A DNA stretch of 13,688 nucleotides from Bacillota bacterium (lineage in GTDB: Bacteria > Bacillota > Clostridia > Acetivibrionales > DSM-1351): contig JAEWSZ010000088.1 in NCBI GenBank assembly GCA_023397905.1, positions 1-13,688 on the forward strand, in the 5' to 3' direction. How positions within the stretch are numbered: position 1 is the stretch's first letter; the number at the start of each line of letters is the position of its first letter. Positions 1-7,315 of this stretch are shown here, piece by piece. A program made the position numbers and the translations under genes. The notes below the pieces were generated by a model that saw nothing but the letters and a program-made list of their open reading frames with translations, was not told the DNA's origin and did not search any database.

Positions 1-846
1 GTTCATGGACAAATATACCAGAAAGCTGCAGAATATGCTCAACGAAAAGAGCGGATTCTTAAATATGCCCAATTGAAGCAAAGGGCTCTCTTCCCTGTTT
101 TCAGTCCTGAGAAAAAGAATAAAGGAAACCACGGCCAGCGCAAAGCTTCCCAGAATGAACGGATTTGTAAAACCCGCCTGTTCACCCATTAACAGTCCTG
201 CGAATAGCGAAACGATGGTTACCAGGAAAAGGACTGCTCCTTTTACATCAAATTTGGCCCTCTTGCTTTCCTCGTCCCTGGGCAGAATTTTCATCCCCAT
301 TATAAAAGCAAATATTCCGATGGGAATATTGATGAGGAAAATGTATTGCCAACCGATCCCGTCAACTATAAAACCTCCAAGAGGCGGCCCTACCAGGGTA
401 CCCAGGGCCACAAAGGAAGCCGTTATACCCAGTGCCCTTCCGCGTTCGTTGGCGGGAAATACCCTGGTGACTATTCCCTGGTTTGTGGCCATAAATGCTG
501 CGGCACCCACGGCCTGTGTTATTCTGGACAGTACCAGTAAATTCAGAGATCTTGAAACTGCACACAGAAGGGAACCCAAAATAAAAATCACAGTTCCCAT
601 CTTAAATATTTTTACGGTTCCCTTAATGTCGCCCAATCTTCCGAATATCAGGATTGTTGCAGATATTGCAATAAGATATGTGGACACCACCGATGAAATC
701 GAATTCATGCCTACCTGAAAGTAATCTGCCATTACAGGCAGGGCTACATTGACTATGCTGCTGTCAAGGCATGCCATAAAGATCAGAAGGACTATACAAA
801 TAAGTATCAATCCCCTGTTTTTATACTGTATTTCCTGCGACTCCAT
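1..846 (-). CDS. DHA2-family MFS drug/metabolite exporter (EmrB/QacA-like), C-terminus cut by window edge
   Basis: This is a proton-driven multidrug or metabolite exporter of the cytoplasmic membrane, by family. The frame is open from the ATG at 846 to base 1, giving 282 residues of a protein that is usually about 470-510 long. The visible part shows hydrophobic helices from about residue 12. TM1 carries the DHA2 signature LDSSIVNVALP (28-38). A motif A-like loop, GRLGDIKG, lies at 69-76, and a motif B-like TM4 segment, RITQAVGAAAF, at 108-118. Motif C, LVGPPLGGF, lies at 151-159, followed by WQYIFLINIPIGI, which is typical of 14-TM DHA2 carriers. The start is supported by GAGG six bases upstream. 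It follows the fucosidase gene by 100 bases and has its own candidate promoter, so it may be a separate unit. The substrate cannot be read from sequence. Confidence 0.9.
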   Translation of the reverse strand, partial: MESQEIQYKNRGLILICIVLLIFMACLDSSIVNVALPVMADYFQVGMNSISSVVSTYLIAISATILIFGRLGDIKGTVKIFKMGTVIFILGSLLCAVSRSLNLLVLSRITQAVGAAAFMATNQGIVTRVFPANERGRALGITASFVALGTLVGPPLGGFIVDGIGWQYIFLINIPIGIFAFIMGMKILPRDEESKRAKFDVKGAVLFLVTIVSLFAGLLMGEQAGFTNPFILGSFALAVVSFILFLRTENREESPLLQLGIFKNPLFSLSIFCSFLVYLSMN

Positions 847-882
847 ACTTTACCTCGATACACGTGTTCTTAAATTCATATT

Positions 883-911
883 AGGATAACACATAATAAG
901 GCATATATCAA
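883..911 (-). promoter_or_regulatory. Putative sigma-A promoter of the MFS exporter gene
   Basis: On the minus strand, TTGATA (911-906; 5 of 6 to the -35 consensus) is followed after 17 bases by TATCCT (888-883; 4 of 6 to the -10 consensus). It lies 37 bases upstream of the exporter ATG. No clear terminator is visible after the fucosidase stop, so read-through from the ABC/GH29 operon also remains possible. Confidence 0.4.
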
Positions 912-946
912 GGAGTAGTGGTTTGCCGCATGCCGAGTCTGAGCCG

Positions 947-1921
947 CTAAAAACTCCGTTTAACCCATCCCTCCGGAATTTCCGCCAGATCCTCCGGCCT
1001 TTTGTACAGCCTGCCTATTTCTTCATAGCGCTTTAAAAAGTTGCCGTCTATCAGCCCCATGGTATTTGGGGAGGAATTCAGCAGAAAGGTTACGTTATGT
1101 GAATTCATATCCTTTATTTTGTCAACCGCCCACTGAGCGCTTTTCAATTCCATTTCAGGATCCGTTTTTCTCCAGAACCAGCAGTCGTTCAGTATGTTGC
1201 AGGAAGCGCCGGGACCCGCAAAGCTATCCTCGACCTCCTGTCCGGCAGCGTTTTCATAAAAAACGATCTCAGTGTGGTCAAGGTTGCTTTCGCAGCTGAT
1301 GTTAAGCAGCATACAACCGGGCTGTATGGATTTGATATGCCGGTCGATCTCCTCATAGGGCATATTTTCATAGGACGGTCCGCCCCAGTGGGCCTGCCAG
1401 CCGTCGATAATTATGAAAGGGATCTCTCCATAGTTTGTAAGCAGCTCCGTAAGCTGGTTTTTTGTATACTCAACATCTTTCGCGGTACATTTTTTCCTGT
1501 TTATTTGCTGCGTAAGGTCAAGCATTGAAAAATACAGGCCCGCTATTATACCTTCTGCCCTGAAGGCATTCAGATACTCTCTGACCACATCAGTCTTATC
1601 TTGCCCGTTTCTGATACAGTGTTCAGTTGTGTTTGTAGGCCACAGGCAAAAACCCTCATGGTGCTTTGCCGTAAGGGCTGCGAATTTCGCCCCCATTGCT
1701 TTTGCCGCCTTTGTCCATTGCCTGCAGTCAAGTTTTTCAGGGTTCCACATGGCCGGGTCAAAAGGATATTTCCTCTCGGCTCCGTTATTTTCGTGGTCAA
1801 ATTCCCAATCCATTATATCTCCGGTATTAAACTGGAATGTGGCGCTGTTAAAGTGGATAAACATTCCCAGTCTGAGATTTACAAACCATTTCTGCTTTTC
1901 TATAAACTCCTGTTGATTCAT
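947..1921 (-). CDS. Short cytoplasmic GH29 alpha-L-fucosidase
   Basis: This is a 324-residue glycoside hydrolase that should release L-fucose from fucosylated oligosaccharides by a retaining mechanism. GH29-like landmarks occur in order: RLGMFIHF (17-24); AKHHEGFCLWP (85-95), the substrate-contacting HHEGF segment; an AGLYFS strand (127-132); LLTNYGEIPFIIIDGW (160-175), which carries the presumed nucleophile D173; and LLNSSPNTMG (280-289). The acid/base glutamate is not firmly assignable; E223, E229 and E231 are candidates. There is no signal peptide, and eight cysteines fit a reducing cytoplasm. It is short for GH29 (many exceed 430) and appears to be the barrel without the C-terminal beta-sandwich. 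An upstream in-frame ATG at 1987 is rejected because GGAGGAG sits five bases before the ATG at 1921. It is the last gene after the two permeases, which suggests intracellular cleavage of the imported sugar. Confidence 0.85.
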   Translation of the reverse strand: MNQQEFIEKQKWFVNLRLGMFIHFNSATFQFNTGDIMDWEFDHENNGAERKYPFDPAMWNPEKLDCRQWTKAAKAMGAKFAALTAKHHEGFCLWPTNTTEHCIRNGQDKTDVVREYLNAFRAEGIIAGLYFSMLDLTQQINRKKCTAKDVEYTKNQLTELLTNYGEIPFIIIDGWQAHWGGPSYENMPYEEIDRHIKSIQPGCMLLNISCESNLDHTEIVFYENAAGQEVEDSFAGPGASCNILNDCWFWRKTDPEMELKSAQWAVDKIKDMNSHNVTFLLNSSPNTMGLIDGNFLKRYEEIGRLYKRPEDLAEIPEGWVKRSF

Positions 1922-1926
1922 GCAGG

Positions 1927-1933
1927 CTCCTCC
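1927..1933 (-). promoter_or_regulatory. Ribosome binding site deciding the GH29 start
   Basis: GGAGGAG on the minus strand lies five bases upstream of the ATG at 1921. It selects this start over the in-frame ATG at 1987, whose extra 22 residues do not resemble the family's N-terminus. Confidence 0.85.
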
Positions 1934-1960
1934 AAATAAATATTTTATTAATACCGCCCT

Positions 1961-1977
1961 ATGCCCGGCCGGCGCAT
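1961..1977 (-). repeat. GC-rich imperfect palindrome between permease and GH29 genes
   Basis: ATGCGCCGGCCGGGCAT on the minus strand is self-complementary except for one symmetric pair. It lies in the 103-base gap between the MalG-like permease and the fucosidase gene. No T-run follows, so it is not a classic terminator; an intercistronic mRNA structure is possible. Confidence 0.35.
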
Positions 1978-2024
1978 TCCGCCCCATATAAGACAGTCTG
2001 CGTCACCGGAGTTCCCATGCTGTT

Positions 2025-2867
2025 TCAGCCCTTCACCGCTCCGGCGGCCAGGCCGCTTTCCACTTTCTCCTGGAATATGAGATAAATTATTATCATGGGT
2101 ATTACCGATATTATGATGGATGCGAATATCGGGCCGTATTCCGTCACCTTTGCCCCCACAAACGTAAGCATTCCCAGAGTTATGGTGTACATGTTCTTAT
2201 TTGAAATAAACATTACTCCAAATAAAAGATCATTGTAGACGTACAAAAATGTTATTATCCCTGCCGTGGAAACAGCGGGCAATGTCAGCGGTACTATTAT
2301 ATCAAAGTATAGCCTGAAGGGACCGCAGCCGTCCAGTATGGCAGATTCATCCAGGGACCTGGATATGCTTTTCATGTGCCCCACAATTATCAAAATTGCC
2401 AGGGGCAGGCTGAACGTGGTATATATCAGTATCAGCACCGCGTAGTTGTTCTGCCCGTGCAGCGAATTGACTATTTTAAGCAGGGGGACCAGTGTCGTGT
2501 GTATGGGTATCATTACGCCCAGGGTAAAATACAGCAGTATTATATTGTTTATTTTATAGTTGAGCCTCGCTATGACAAATGACACCATAGACGCCAGAAG
2601 CAGTACAAGAAAGGTTGCACAGACTGAAATAAACACCGAGTTCAAAAGGCATCTGGCCATGTTGGCTTTTGTAAACGCCTCCACATAGTTTTCAAACTTA
2701 AATGAAGCCGGAAGCCTCAATGCGGAGGTGGAAGACGAAAATATCTCGTCATTGTTTTTAAAGGATGAAAATACCGTAAATAAAATGGGATAGAGGGTAA
2801 AAACAGCCCATATGCATGCTACGATATAAATTGGTAAACTCCTAAGTCTATAAATTATTTTACTCAT
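2025..2867 (-). CDS. Carbohydrate ABC transporter permease, MalG/UgpE type (CUT1)
   Basis: This is the second inner-membrane subunit of a CUT1 sugar importer, 280 residues long and typical for the family. It begins with a hydrophobic helix (about 12-34) and has several further helices. The cytoplasmic EAA loop that docks the ATPase is clear at 174-194: ESAILDGCGPF, then IIVPL. The C-terminus ends in SGLAAGAVKG, a very common MalG-type tail. Start at 2867: AGG lies within the upstream GGCAGGT, a weak ribosome binding site. The gene follows the MalF-like permease by 102 bases, a wider gap than usual for a permease pair, and that gap contains a stem-loop. No ATPase gene is in the window; a shared MsmK/UgpC-like ATPase encoded elsewhere is the usual solution in Firmicutes. 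The substrate is inferred only from the downstream fucosidase. Confidence 0.93.
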   Translation of the reverse strand: MSKIIYRLRSLPIYIVACIWAVFTLYPILFTVFSSFKNNDEIFSSSTSALRLPASFKFENYVEAFTKANMARCLLNSVFISVCATFLVLLLASMVSFVIARLNYKINNIILLYFTLGVMIPIHTTLVPLLKIVNSLHGQNNYAVLILIYTTFSLPLAILIIVGHMKSISRSLDESAILDGCGPFRLYFDIIVPLTLPAVSTAGIITFLYVYNDLLFGVMFISNKNMYTITLGMLTFVGAKVTEYGPIFASIIISVIPMIIIYLIFQEKVESGLAAGAVKG

Positions 2868-2896
2868 TTTAGATACCTGCCATTTTTATTATTTAT

Positions 2897-2925
2897 AACG
2901 AGCCGGCAGATGTCTCCGCCTCGTT
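2897..2925 (-). repeat. Stem-loop between the two permease genes
   Basis: The minus strand reads AACGAGGCGG, a 9-base loop, then CCGGCTCGTT, giving a 10-bp stem with one internal mismatch. It starts 44 bases after the MalF-like stop. The downstream bases (ATAAATAATAAAAATGG) have no T-run, so it resembles an intercistronic stabilising or weakly attenuating structure rather than a terminator. Confidence 0.5.
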
Positions 2926-2969
2926 GGAACGCCCAGGGTAAGAAATTTTTCCGCTGCTGCGCCATAATA

Positions 2970-3860
2970 CTAATCATTTAATGCCTCGTTGTTTACAAAC
3001 TTATTTATCAGAATACTTCCCGCCAGTCCGAGTATGAGTATTACGGTACCTATGCTGTTTGCAAATCCGTACTGCTGATACTTGAACGCCGAATAATACA
3101 ACAGCGTCGCAGGGACATCGGACGCTCCGTTGGGCCCGCCGCTGGTCATAACGTACACTATGTCAAAGACTTTAAGACATCCGGTCACGCACAATACCGA
3201 ATAAACCTTTATCGTATCTTTCAACAGCGGAAGCATTATATTCCATATTTTTTTAAACCCTGTGGCGCCATCTATTTCCGCCGCTTCATATAATTCCTCC
3301 GGTATGCTGACCATGCCGGCGGAAAAAATTATCATATTTAAACCCACAGCTATCCACATGTTGACAAGCGGTATAGTTATAGAAACTATTTTCGGATCTC
3401 CAAGCCAATCCTGTATGAGACCTTGCAGACCCAGAGTCTGCAGCAGGGAATTTACCACGCCTCCCGTGGGCCATAATATAAACGTCCACATGATTGATAT
3501 TGCAGTAATAGGAAGAATTACCGGAATAAAAAATGCAGTTTTAAAAAATCTCACAGCCTTTATCTTGCTTGTTATAATCAAACCCAACAAAAAGGACACC
3601 GGCATTTGAAGCACAAACCCTACAACGAGGAATTTGCCTACATTGGCCAAGGCCCTCCAGAATTCACTGCTTTGCACTAATTCCCTGTAGTTGTCAAATC
3701 CCACATATACAAGAGGACTTTGAGCAATTCCGTTCCAACTGAAAAAAGACATTCGTATTGACTGAATGACAGGATTAATCAAAAGAACCGTATATAACAA
3801 CAGCGACGGCAACACAAAAAGTATTGCTATTAAATGAAAATTCCACCTTCTCTTAATCAT
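2970..3860 (-). CDS. Carbohydrate ABC transporter permease, MalF/UgpA type (CUT1)
   Basis: This is the first membrane subunit of the CUT1 importer, 296 residues long. The N-terminal helix (about 8-30) is followed by the family's periplasm-facing segment SFFSWNGI (38-45) and GFDNYREL (54-61). Later come further helices and the EAA ATPase-docking loop at 191-211 (EAAEIDGATGF, then IMLPL). The stretch VMTSGGPNGASD (237-248) is characteristic of MalF-type permeases. The start at 3860 is chosen because GGAGG lies five bases before it; the adjacent ATG at 3863 would be only two bases from the same site, and the in-frame ATG at 3893 lies inside a stem-loop. It sits 86 bases after the binding-protein gene, the usual order for this class. 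Confidence 0.93.
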   Translation of the reverse strand: MIKRRWNFHLIAILFVLPSLLLYTVLLINPVIQSIRMSFFSWNGIAQSPLVYVGFDNYRELVQSSEFWRALANVGKFLVVGFVLQMPVSFLLGLIITSKIKAVRFFKTAFFIPVILPITAISIMWTFILWPTGGVVNSLLQTLGLQGLIQDWLGDPKIVSITIPLVNMWIAVGLNMIIFSAGMVSIPEELYEAAEIDGATGFKKIWNIMLPLLKDTIKVYSVLCVTGCLKVFDIVYVMTSGGPNGASDVPATLLYYSAFKYQQYGFANSIGTVILILGLAGSILINKFVNNEALND

Positions 3861-3865
3861 CATTT

Positions 3866-3870
3866 CCTCC
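3866..3870 (-). promoter_or_regulatory. Ribosome binding site deciding the MalF-like permease start
   Basis: GGAGG lies five bases upstream of the second of two adjacent ATG codons (3860) and two bases upstream of the first (3863). This favours the second. Confidence 0.75.
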
Positions 3871-3878
3871 AAAATTGT

Positions 3879-3917
3879 TGTCCAATCCGGCACGGTAAAT
3901 TTGTACCGGATTGGACA
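3879..3917 (-). repeat. Perfect 12-bp stem-loop between binding-protein and permease genes
   Basis: TGTCCAATCCGG and CCGGATTGGACA form a perfect 12-bp inverted repeat around a 15-base loop. An alternative inner pairing, CGGTA with TACCG, overlaps the stem. On the transcribed strand the structure is followed by ACAATTTTGG, which is too poor in T to be a strong intrinsic terminator. It ends nine bases before the permease ribosome binding site. A stem-loop here is known in other binding-protein operons (such as malE-malF) to protect the upstream message and lower permease expression. Confidence 0.75.
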
Positions 3918-3946
3918 TGCCTGAATAAAACTATTTGCTGTCTTTG

Positions 3947-5311
3947 TTACTTCGAATTTTTATCAATTTCGGCCTGGATATTTTTAGTTGTTTTTTGAGG
4001 ATCCTGTCCTGCAAACATACCCTGGATTTCATTTCTGACTTTATCGGACATTGTAGGCAGAGGATCATAGCTGTATACTTCAGCCTTAAATACCGCGTCT
4101 CCCAAAAGATTGCTGTAGTCAACCGTCAGTTTGTCAACCGCGCTTGGGTCTGATTCCAGCTTAACAGGGAATATACCGCCCTTTTGGACCTTCTGGTAAT
4201 ACTTGAACGCCTCCACGGAAGTCGTGTACTTGAGGAGATTTAAAGCCGCTTCTCTCTTGGCTCCTTCGGCCTTGCCCGATATACAGAAGGCTCCGCCTGC
4301 TCCGCCCATCCACACATTCTGATTTTCCGGTTTGCCGGAGAAATACGGGAAAGGCACCACGCCTACTTTATCGGCAATAGGCGAAGCCGTGGCTTCAGGT
4401 ACATACCAGCTGCCGTTCATGTGCATTGCGGTCTTCTCGGAATGGAACATGGCCTTTTCAGCATTATTGTCATAGGTAGCGGGTTTGTCTCCGAAATAGC
4501 CCTTGTTTGCCCAATCCTTAATGAGAGTAAAAATTTCAACCATTTCAGGATCGTCATATTTTGCGGTTCTGTCGGCCAGTTTGGTGTTTTCTTCTGCTCC
4601 CAGCTTCTTGTCTATCAGATTTGCCAGAAGGTGTCCGCCTCTCCATACGTCCTTTTCACCTAAAGCGAAGGGCACTATGCCTGCGGCTTTGAACTTGCCG
4701 CATACGGCTTCAAATTCTTCTATGGTCTTAGGAGGTTCCGCACCTATTTTTGCAAACAGGTCTTTATTGTAAAACAGTGCAACCGCGAAAAATTCGTAGG
4801 GGACAGCGTATGTACCCTTCACTTCTGCAAACTGGAAATTTTCAAAGACAGGCAGGAATGCTCCCGACCACTCCTTGTCGGCTTCCAGGTCACCGCTCAG
4901 GTCGGCTGCCACACCGCTTTTGGCATATTCTGAAAATGCGGCTCCGCCATATGTCTGAAACAGCTCGGGAACATCCCCGCTGGCAACGGCCGTCTTGAAT
5001 TTGGTATTGAAGGACGATTCGTCTTCAATGGACTGGTCGTCAATCGTAACATTAGGATTTTTGTCATGGAATTCCTTGACCCTGTCTCTGAATGCCACCG
5101 CGTTGGGCTGATTGCTGGACAGTCTGGTCAATATTCTGATTGTTACGGGTTCATTTGAAGCCTTATCCGAAGAGCTTGCCGCGCTGGACGACGGTGCGGA
5201 ACCTGTTGCGGTACTGCTCCCGCTGCCGCTGTCTGATCCGCAGCCTGAAAAGCCGAGCATTGACACACTTATGGCAACCGCTAAAGCCATACTGATTTTT
5301 CTTTTTATCAT
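3947..5311 (-). CDS. Extracellular sugar-binding lipoprotein of the CUT1 ABC importer (SBP_bac_1 type)
   Basis: This 454-residue solute-binding protein captures the substrate outside the membrane and hands it to the two permeases downstream. It has a lipoprotein signal peptide: the positive start MIKRK, a hydrophobic core at 8-20, and a lipobox FSGC with the lipidated cysteine at C24. A Ser/Gly/Ala-rich tether follows to about residue 55. The mature part has the fold signature of family 1 binding proteins: VTIRILTRLSSNQPNA (56-71), a region GDVPELFQTYGG, YAVPYEFFAVALFYNKDLF, and a C-terminal helical region with WMGGAGGAFCISG. GGAGG lies nine bases before the ATG at 5311. It is the first gene of the operon, directly after the promoter region. 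The sugar bound is not readable; the linked GH29 gene hints at a fucosylated oligosaccharide. Confidence 0.93.
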   Translation of the reverse strand: MIKRKISMALAVAISVSMLGFSGCGSDSGSGSSTATGSAPSSSAASSSDKASNEPVTIRILTRLSSNQPNAVAFRDRVKEFHDKNPNVTIDDQSIEDESSFNTKFKTAVASGDVPELFQTYGGAAFSEYAKSGVAADLSGDLEADKEWSGAFLPVFENFQFAEVKGTYAVPYEFFAVALFYNKDLFAKIGAEPPKTIEEFEAVCGKFKAAGIVPFALGEKDVWRGGHLLANLIDKKLGAEENTKLADRTAKYDDPEMVEIFTLIKDWANKGYFGDKPATYDNNAEKAMFHSEKTAMHMNGSWYVPEATASPIADKVGVVPFPYFSGKPENQNVWMGGAGGAFCISGKAEGAKREAALNLLKYTTSVEAFKYYQKVQKGGIFPVKLESDPSAVDKLTVDYSNLLGDAVFKAEVYSYDPLPTMSDKVRNEIQGMFAGQDPQKTTKNIQAEIDKNSK

Positions 5312-5345
5312 TATTAACTTCCTCCCAAATTAAAATTGAGTAACA

Positions 5346-5375
5346 ATTATAGAAATGTGCACACATTGTAAGTAA
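5346..5375 (-). promoter_or_regulatory. Putative promoter of the ABC/GH29 operon
   Basis: A perfect -10 box, TATAAT (5351-5346), is preceded by a poor -35 match, TTACTT, at an 18-base spacing (5375-5370). It lies 34 bases upstream of the binding-protein ATG. The good -10 with a weak -35 and nearby palindromes fits a regulated promoter. I saw no catabolite-responsive (cre) consensus in the 189-base gap. Confidence 0.45.
5354..5367. promoter_or_regulatory. Candidate operator palindrome in the promoter spacer
   Basis: AATGTG-CA-CACATT is a perfect 6-bp inverted repeat with a 2-base centre. It lies between the putative -35 and -10 boxes of the ABC operon, so a bound protein would overlap RNA polymerase. 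The cognate regulator is not in the window. Confidence 0.4.
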
Positions 5376-5380
5376 AAATT

Positions 5381-5397
5381 CTCTTAACCCTTAAAAG
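5381..5397. promoter_or_regulatory. Second candidate operator, just upstream of the -35
   Basis: CTCTTAA-CCC-TTAAAAG is an inverted repeat with 6 of 7 arm positions paired. It is placed immediately upstream of the putative -35, where activators often bind. It is AT-rich, so chance is a real alternative. Confidence 0.25.
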
Positions 5398-5500
5398 GCC
5401 GAAATAATTTCTACTATGGTCATAATTATAAAGCTTTCTGATTTTTTATAAATGTAATTTTTTTGACGGATTAGGAAAATTTTTAGTTGATCCTTATAAA

Positions 5501-7315
5501 TCAGTCAATATTCAGATTTTTTATAAAACTGTTCCAGCTTTCCATATTTTCCTTGTCCCCCAGGAGTTCATACCTCAGCAGCTTATTGTCCATATCGGTC
5601 CCGCAGATCTTTGCTCTCAGAGCGTATTGCTTCAAAAGCCCGTATACCGCCGGTGACAGCTTTTCCACCTCATCCTCCACAGTCTGTCCTGCAAAGTGTG
5701 TCTCTGCCTTCTCGGCCTCGTCAGTCAACACCTGCAGACCCTTTTCCGATAAGGTATCCTGCGGATATGCCGGGTCCACCAGCCGGAACCAGGTCCACTG
5801 TGTATATTCCATATCATTAAGGCTCCGTATTGTCTTTTGGATATCCTCGGTCTCATTTTCCCCAAGATACCACAGGGGCAGAAAACCGTTATTATACATA
5901 TATTTGTCCATAAAATCCTCAGCCTCATCCCCCATGGCATACCTCACCGTTTCATTCAAGTCCGGGTCTTTCCCGCTGCGGTTTTTCAGTATGTATTTCA
6001 GTACCCTGTCATGCTCCCTGTATTTTGAATAAGCCGCGTCGTCAATAGCTTTTATGGCAAGGGGTGCTTCCGTGTAATGAAGAAATTCTGTAACACCCTT
6101 ATACTCCTCATATTTCTCTTCATTCATGGGAGTTAAGGTGTAAATGTATTTATCCTTTATACGCATATAGGCATATTGCTTGAAAAGTGTCAAAAAATCT
6201 CCTGTTGCCGGCAATCCGGCCTTTTTGCGTATATCCTCCGGCAGGCTGCCCATGGACATGTTTTCATAATATGTGGCCAGCCCCTCATAAAACCACAGTT
6301 GGGGAGCGGCGTGAAAAAGCGGCTGCCTCACGGCCGTATCAAAAAAGGCGTGAAAGAACCGGTGGCCCATGAGCTGCCAATCCCTGGCGTTTTCCGGGTC
6401 AAATGTAGTCCCCAGCGTCTGTGTACTTGAGCCACCCATAAGGTATAATCCGTCCTTTACATCCTTTCTGAGCAGCAAAATTGAAAAACCTATGTCATCA
6501 TTAAATAAGTCCGAATAATATTCATAGATTTTGTTCAGTCCCTGCTCCACCCTGCCCGTATACGAAAATTCATATGCGGGATCTACAAACACCTGAAGCC
6601 TTCCGCCCCCGTCTTTCTCATATGTATACTGCTGAAATCTCCCAAAGGCAAAGCAGGACTTTGTGAGATCATATATATCCGGCCACCCCGGTTTGGATAG
6701 CACCGTAACAGTTCTGCCGCCGTTTGTTTCCGGAAATGGGACCACAGCGGTCCAGTCCTCCGGCACATCATAGGCTATGGATATCCTTCCTATGCTGTCT
6801 TCAACCTCACCCTTACCTGTGTTAAAGGCTGATGAGGGCAATATAAGCGCCTCTCCGCCGTCAAAAGCCAGGAGATCCTGGTAGCTTCCTCCCCTATGCC
6901 CGTGCTTGTCCGGCTGCCCCAGCTTCACAGAATATGTAAACCTTATATTGCTTCCGCCTTTATTGGGGATTTCAATAAAACCGCCTTTTTCACTGAATTC
7001 CATTTTATTGCCTTTATCGTCCAGGCACTCTGCTTCACTATAGCTTATATCTCCTCTGTACAATTCAAAGACTTCATCTGCCTTTAATTTTCCGATTTCT
7101 ACACTGACCTGCAGTTCCTGTTCCTCACCGGGCAACGGCTTTATGGAATAATCCAGGACATGGGGCCTGTGGCGCAAAAATATCCAGCAGACCGCGGAGA
7201 GCGCCAGCAACAGTGTGATTGCCGGTAATATCCGGGTTGTGAGCTTTTTATTGCCCAATAAACCGGAAATTTTTCCGGACCTGTCAGTTTGTTTTGATAG
7301 CTTCACCGGTGTCAT
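5501..7315 (-). CDS. Membrane-anchored M61-like pseudopeptidase B (HRFFH, zinc ligands kept)
   Basis: This is a 604-residue protein with a short basic cytoplasmic N-terminus, one membrane helix (about 29-47) and a large extracellular part. Residues 55-230 look like the beta-rich N-terminal domain of M61 (glycyl aminopeptidase-like) proteins. Residues 260-480 look like a gluzincin domain: GHRFFHAFFDT (317-327) stands where HExxH is expected, and LWFYEGLATYYE (340-351) matches the usual downstream motif with the third zinc ligand, E344. The section YTEAPLAIKAID (414-425) to FMDKYMYNNGFLPL (468-481) matches the M61 helical tail. H318, H322 and E344 could bind zinc, but R319 replaces the catalytic glutamate, so I infer no peptidase activity. 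The start at 7315 is set by AGGAGG five bases upstream. The gene overlaps its paralog by 32 bases. The family assignment is by motif reading and is moderate. Confidence 0.7.
   Translation of the reverse strand: MTPVKLSKQTDRSGKISGLLGNKKLTTRILPAITLLLALSAVCWIFLRHRPHVLDYSIKPLPGEEQELQVSVEIGKLKADEVFELYRGDISYSEAECLDDKGNKMEFSEKGGFIEIPNKGGSNIRFTYSVKLGQPDKHGHRGGSYQDLLAFDGGEALILPSSAFNTGKGEVEDSIGRISIAYDVPEDWTAVVPFPETNGGRTVTVLSKPGWPDIYDLTKSCFAFGRFQQYTYEKDGGGRLQVFVDPAYEFSYTGRVEQGLNKIYEYYSDLFNDDIGFSILLLRKDVKDGLYLMGGSSTQTLGTTFDPENARDWQLMGHRFFHAFFDTAVRQPLFHAAPQLWFYEGLATYYENMSMGSLPEDIRKKAGLPATGDFLTLFKQYAYMRIKDKYIYTLTPMNEEKYEEYKGVTEFLHYTEAPLAIKAIDDAAYSKYREHDRVLKYILKNRSGKDPDLNETVRYAMGDEAEDFMDKYMYNNGFLPLWYLGENETEDIQKTIRSLNDMEYTQWTWFRLVDPAYPQDTLSEKGLQVLTDEAEKAETHFAGQTVEDEVEKLSPAVYGLLKQYALRAKICGTDMDNKLLRYELLGDKENMESWNSFIKNLNID

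Noticed and set aside
155..718. A 187-residue plus-strand open frame at the left end
   Set aside because: It is antisense to the DHA2 exporter, whose minus-strand frame runs unbroken from 846 to 1 and carries all family motifs. The plus-strand product resembles nothing and has no ribosome binding site.
2376..2582. Small plus-strand open frames within the permease genes
   Set aside because: They are shadows of the minus-strand permease frames, which have EAA loops and family-typical tails.
5425..5453. Second TATAAT further upstream of the binding-protein gene
   Set aside because: The -10-like box at 5425-5430 has no recognisable -35 at 16-18 bases and sits in very AT-rich DNA where such matches arise by chance.
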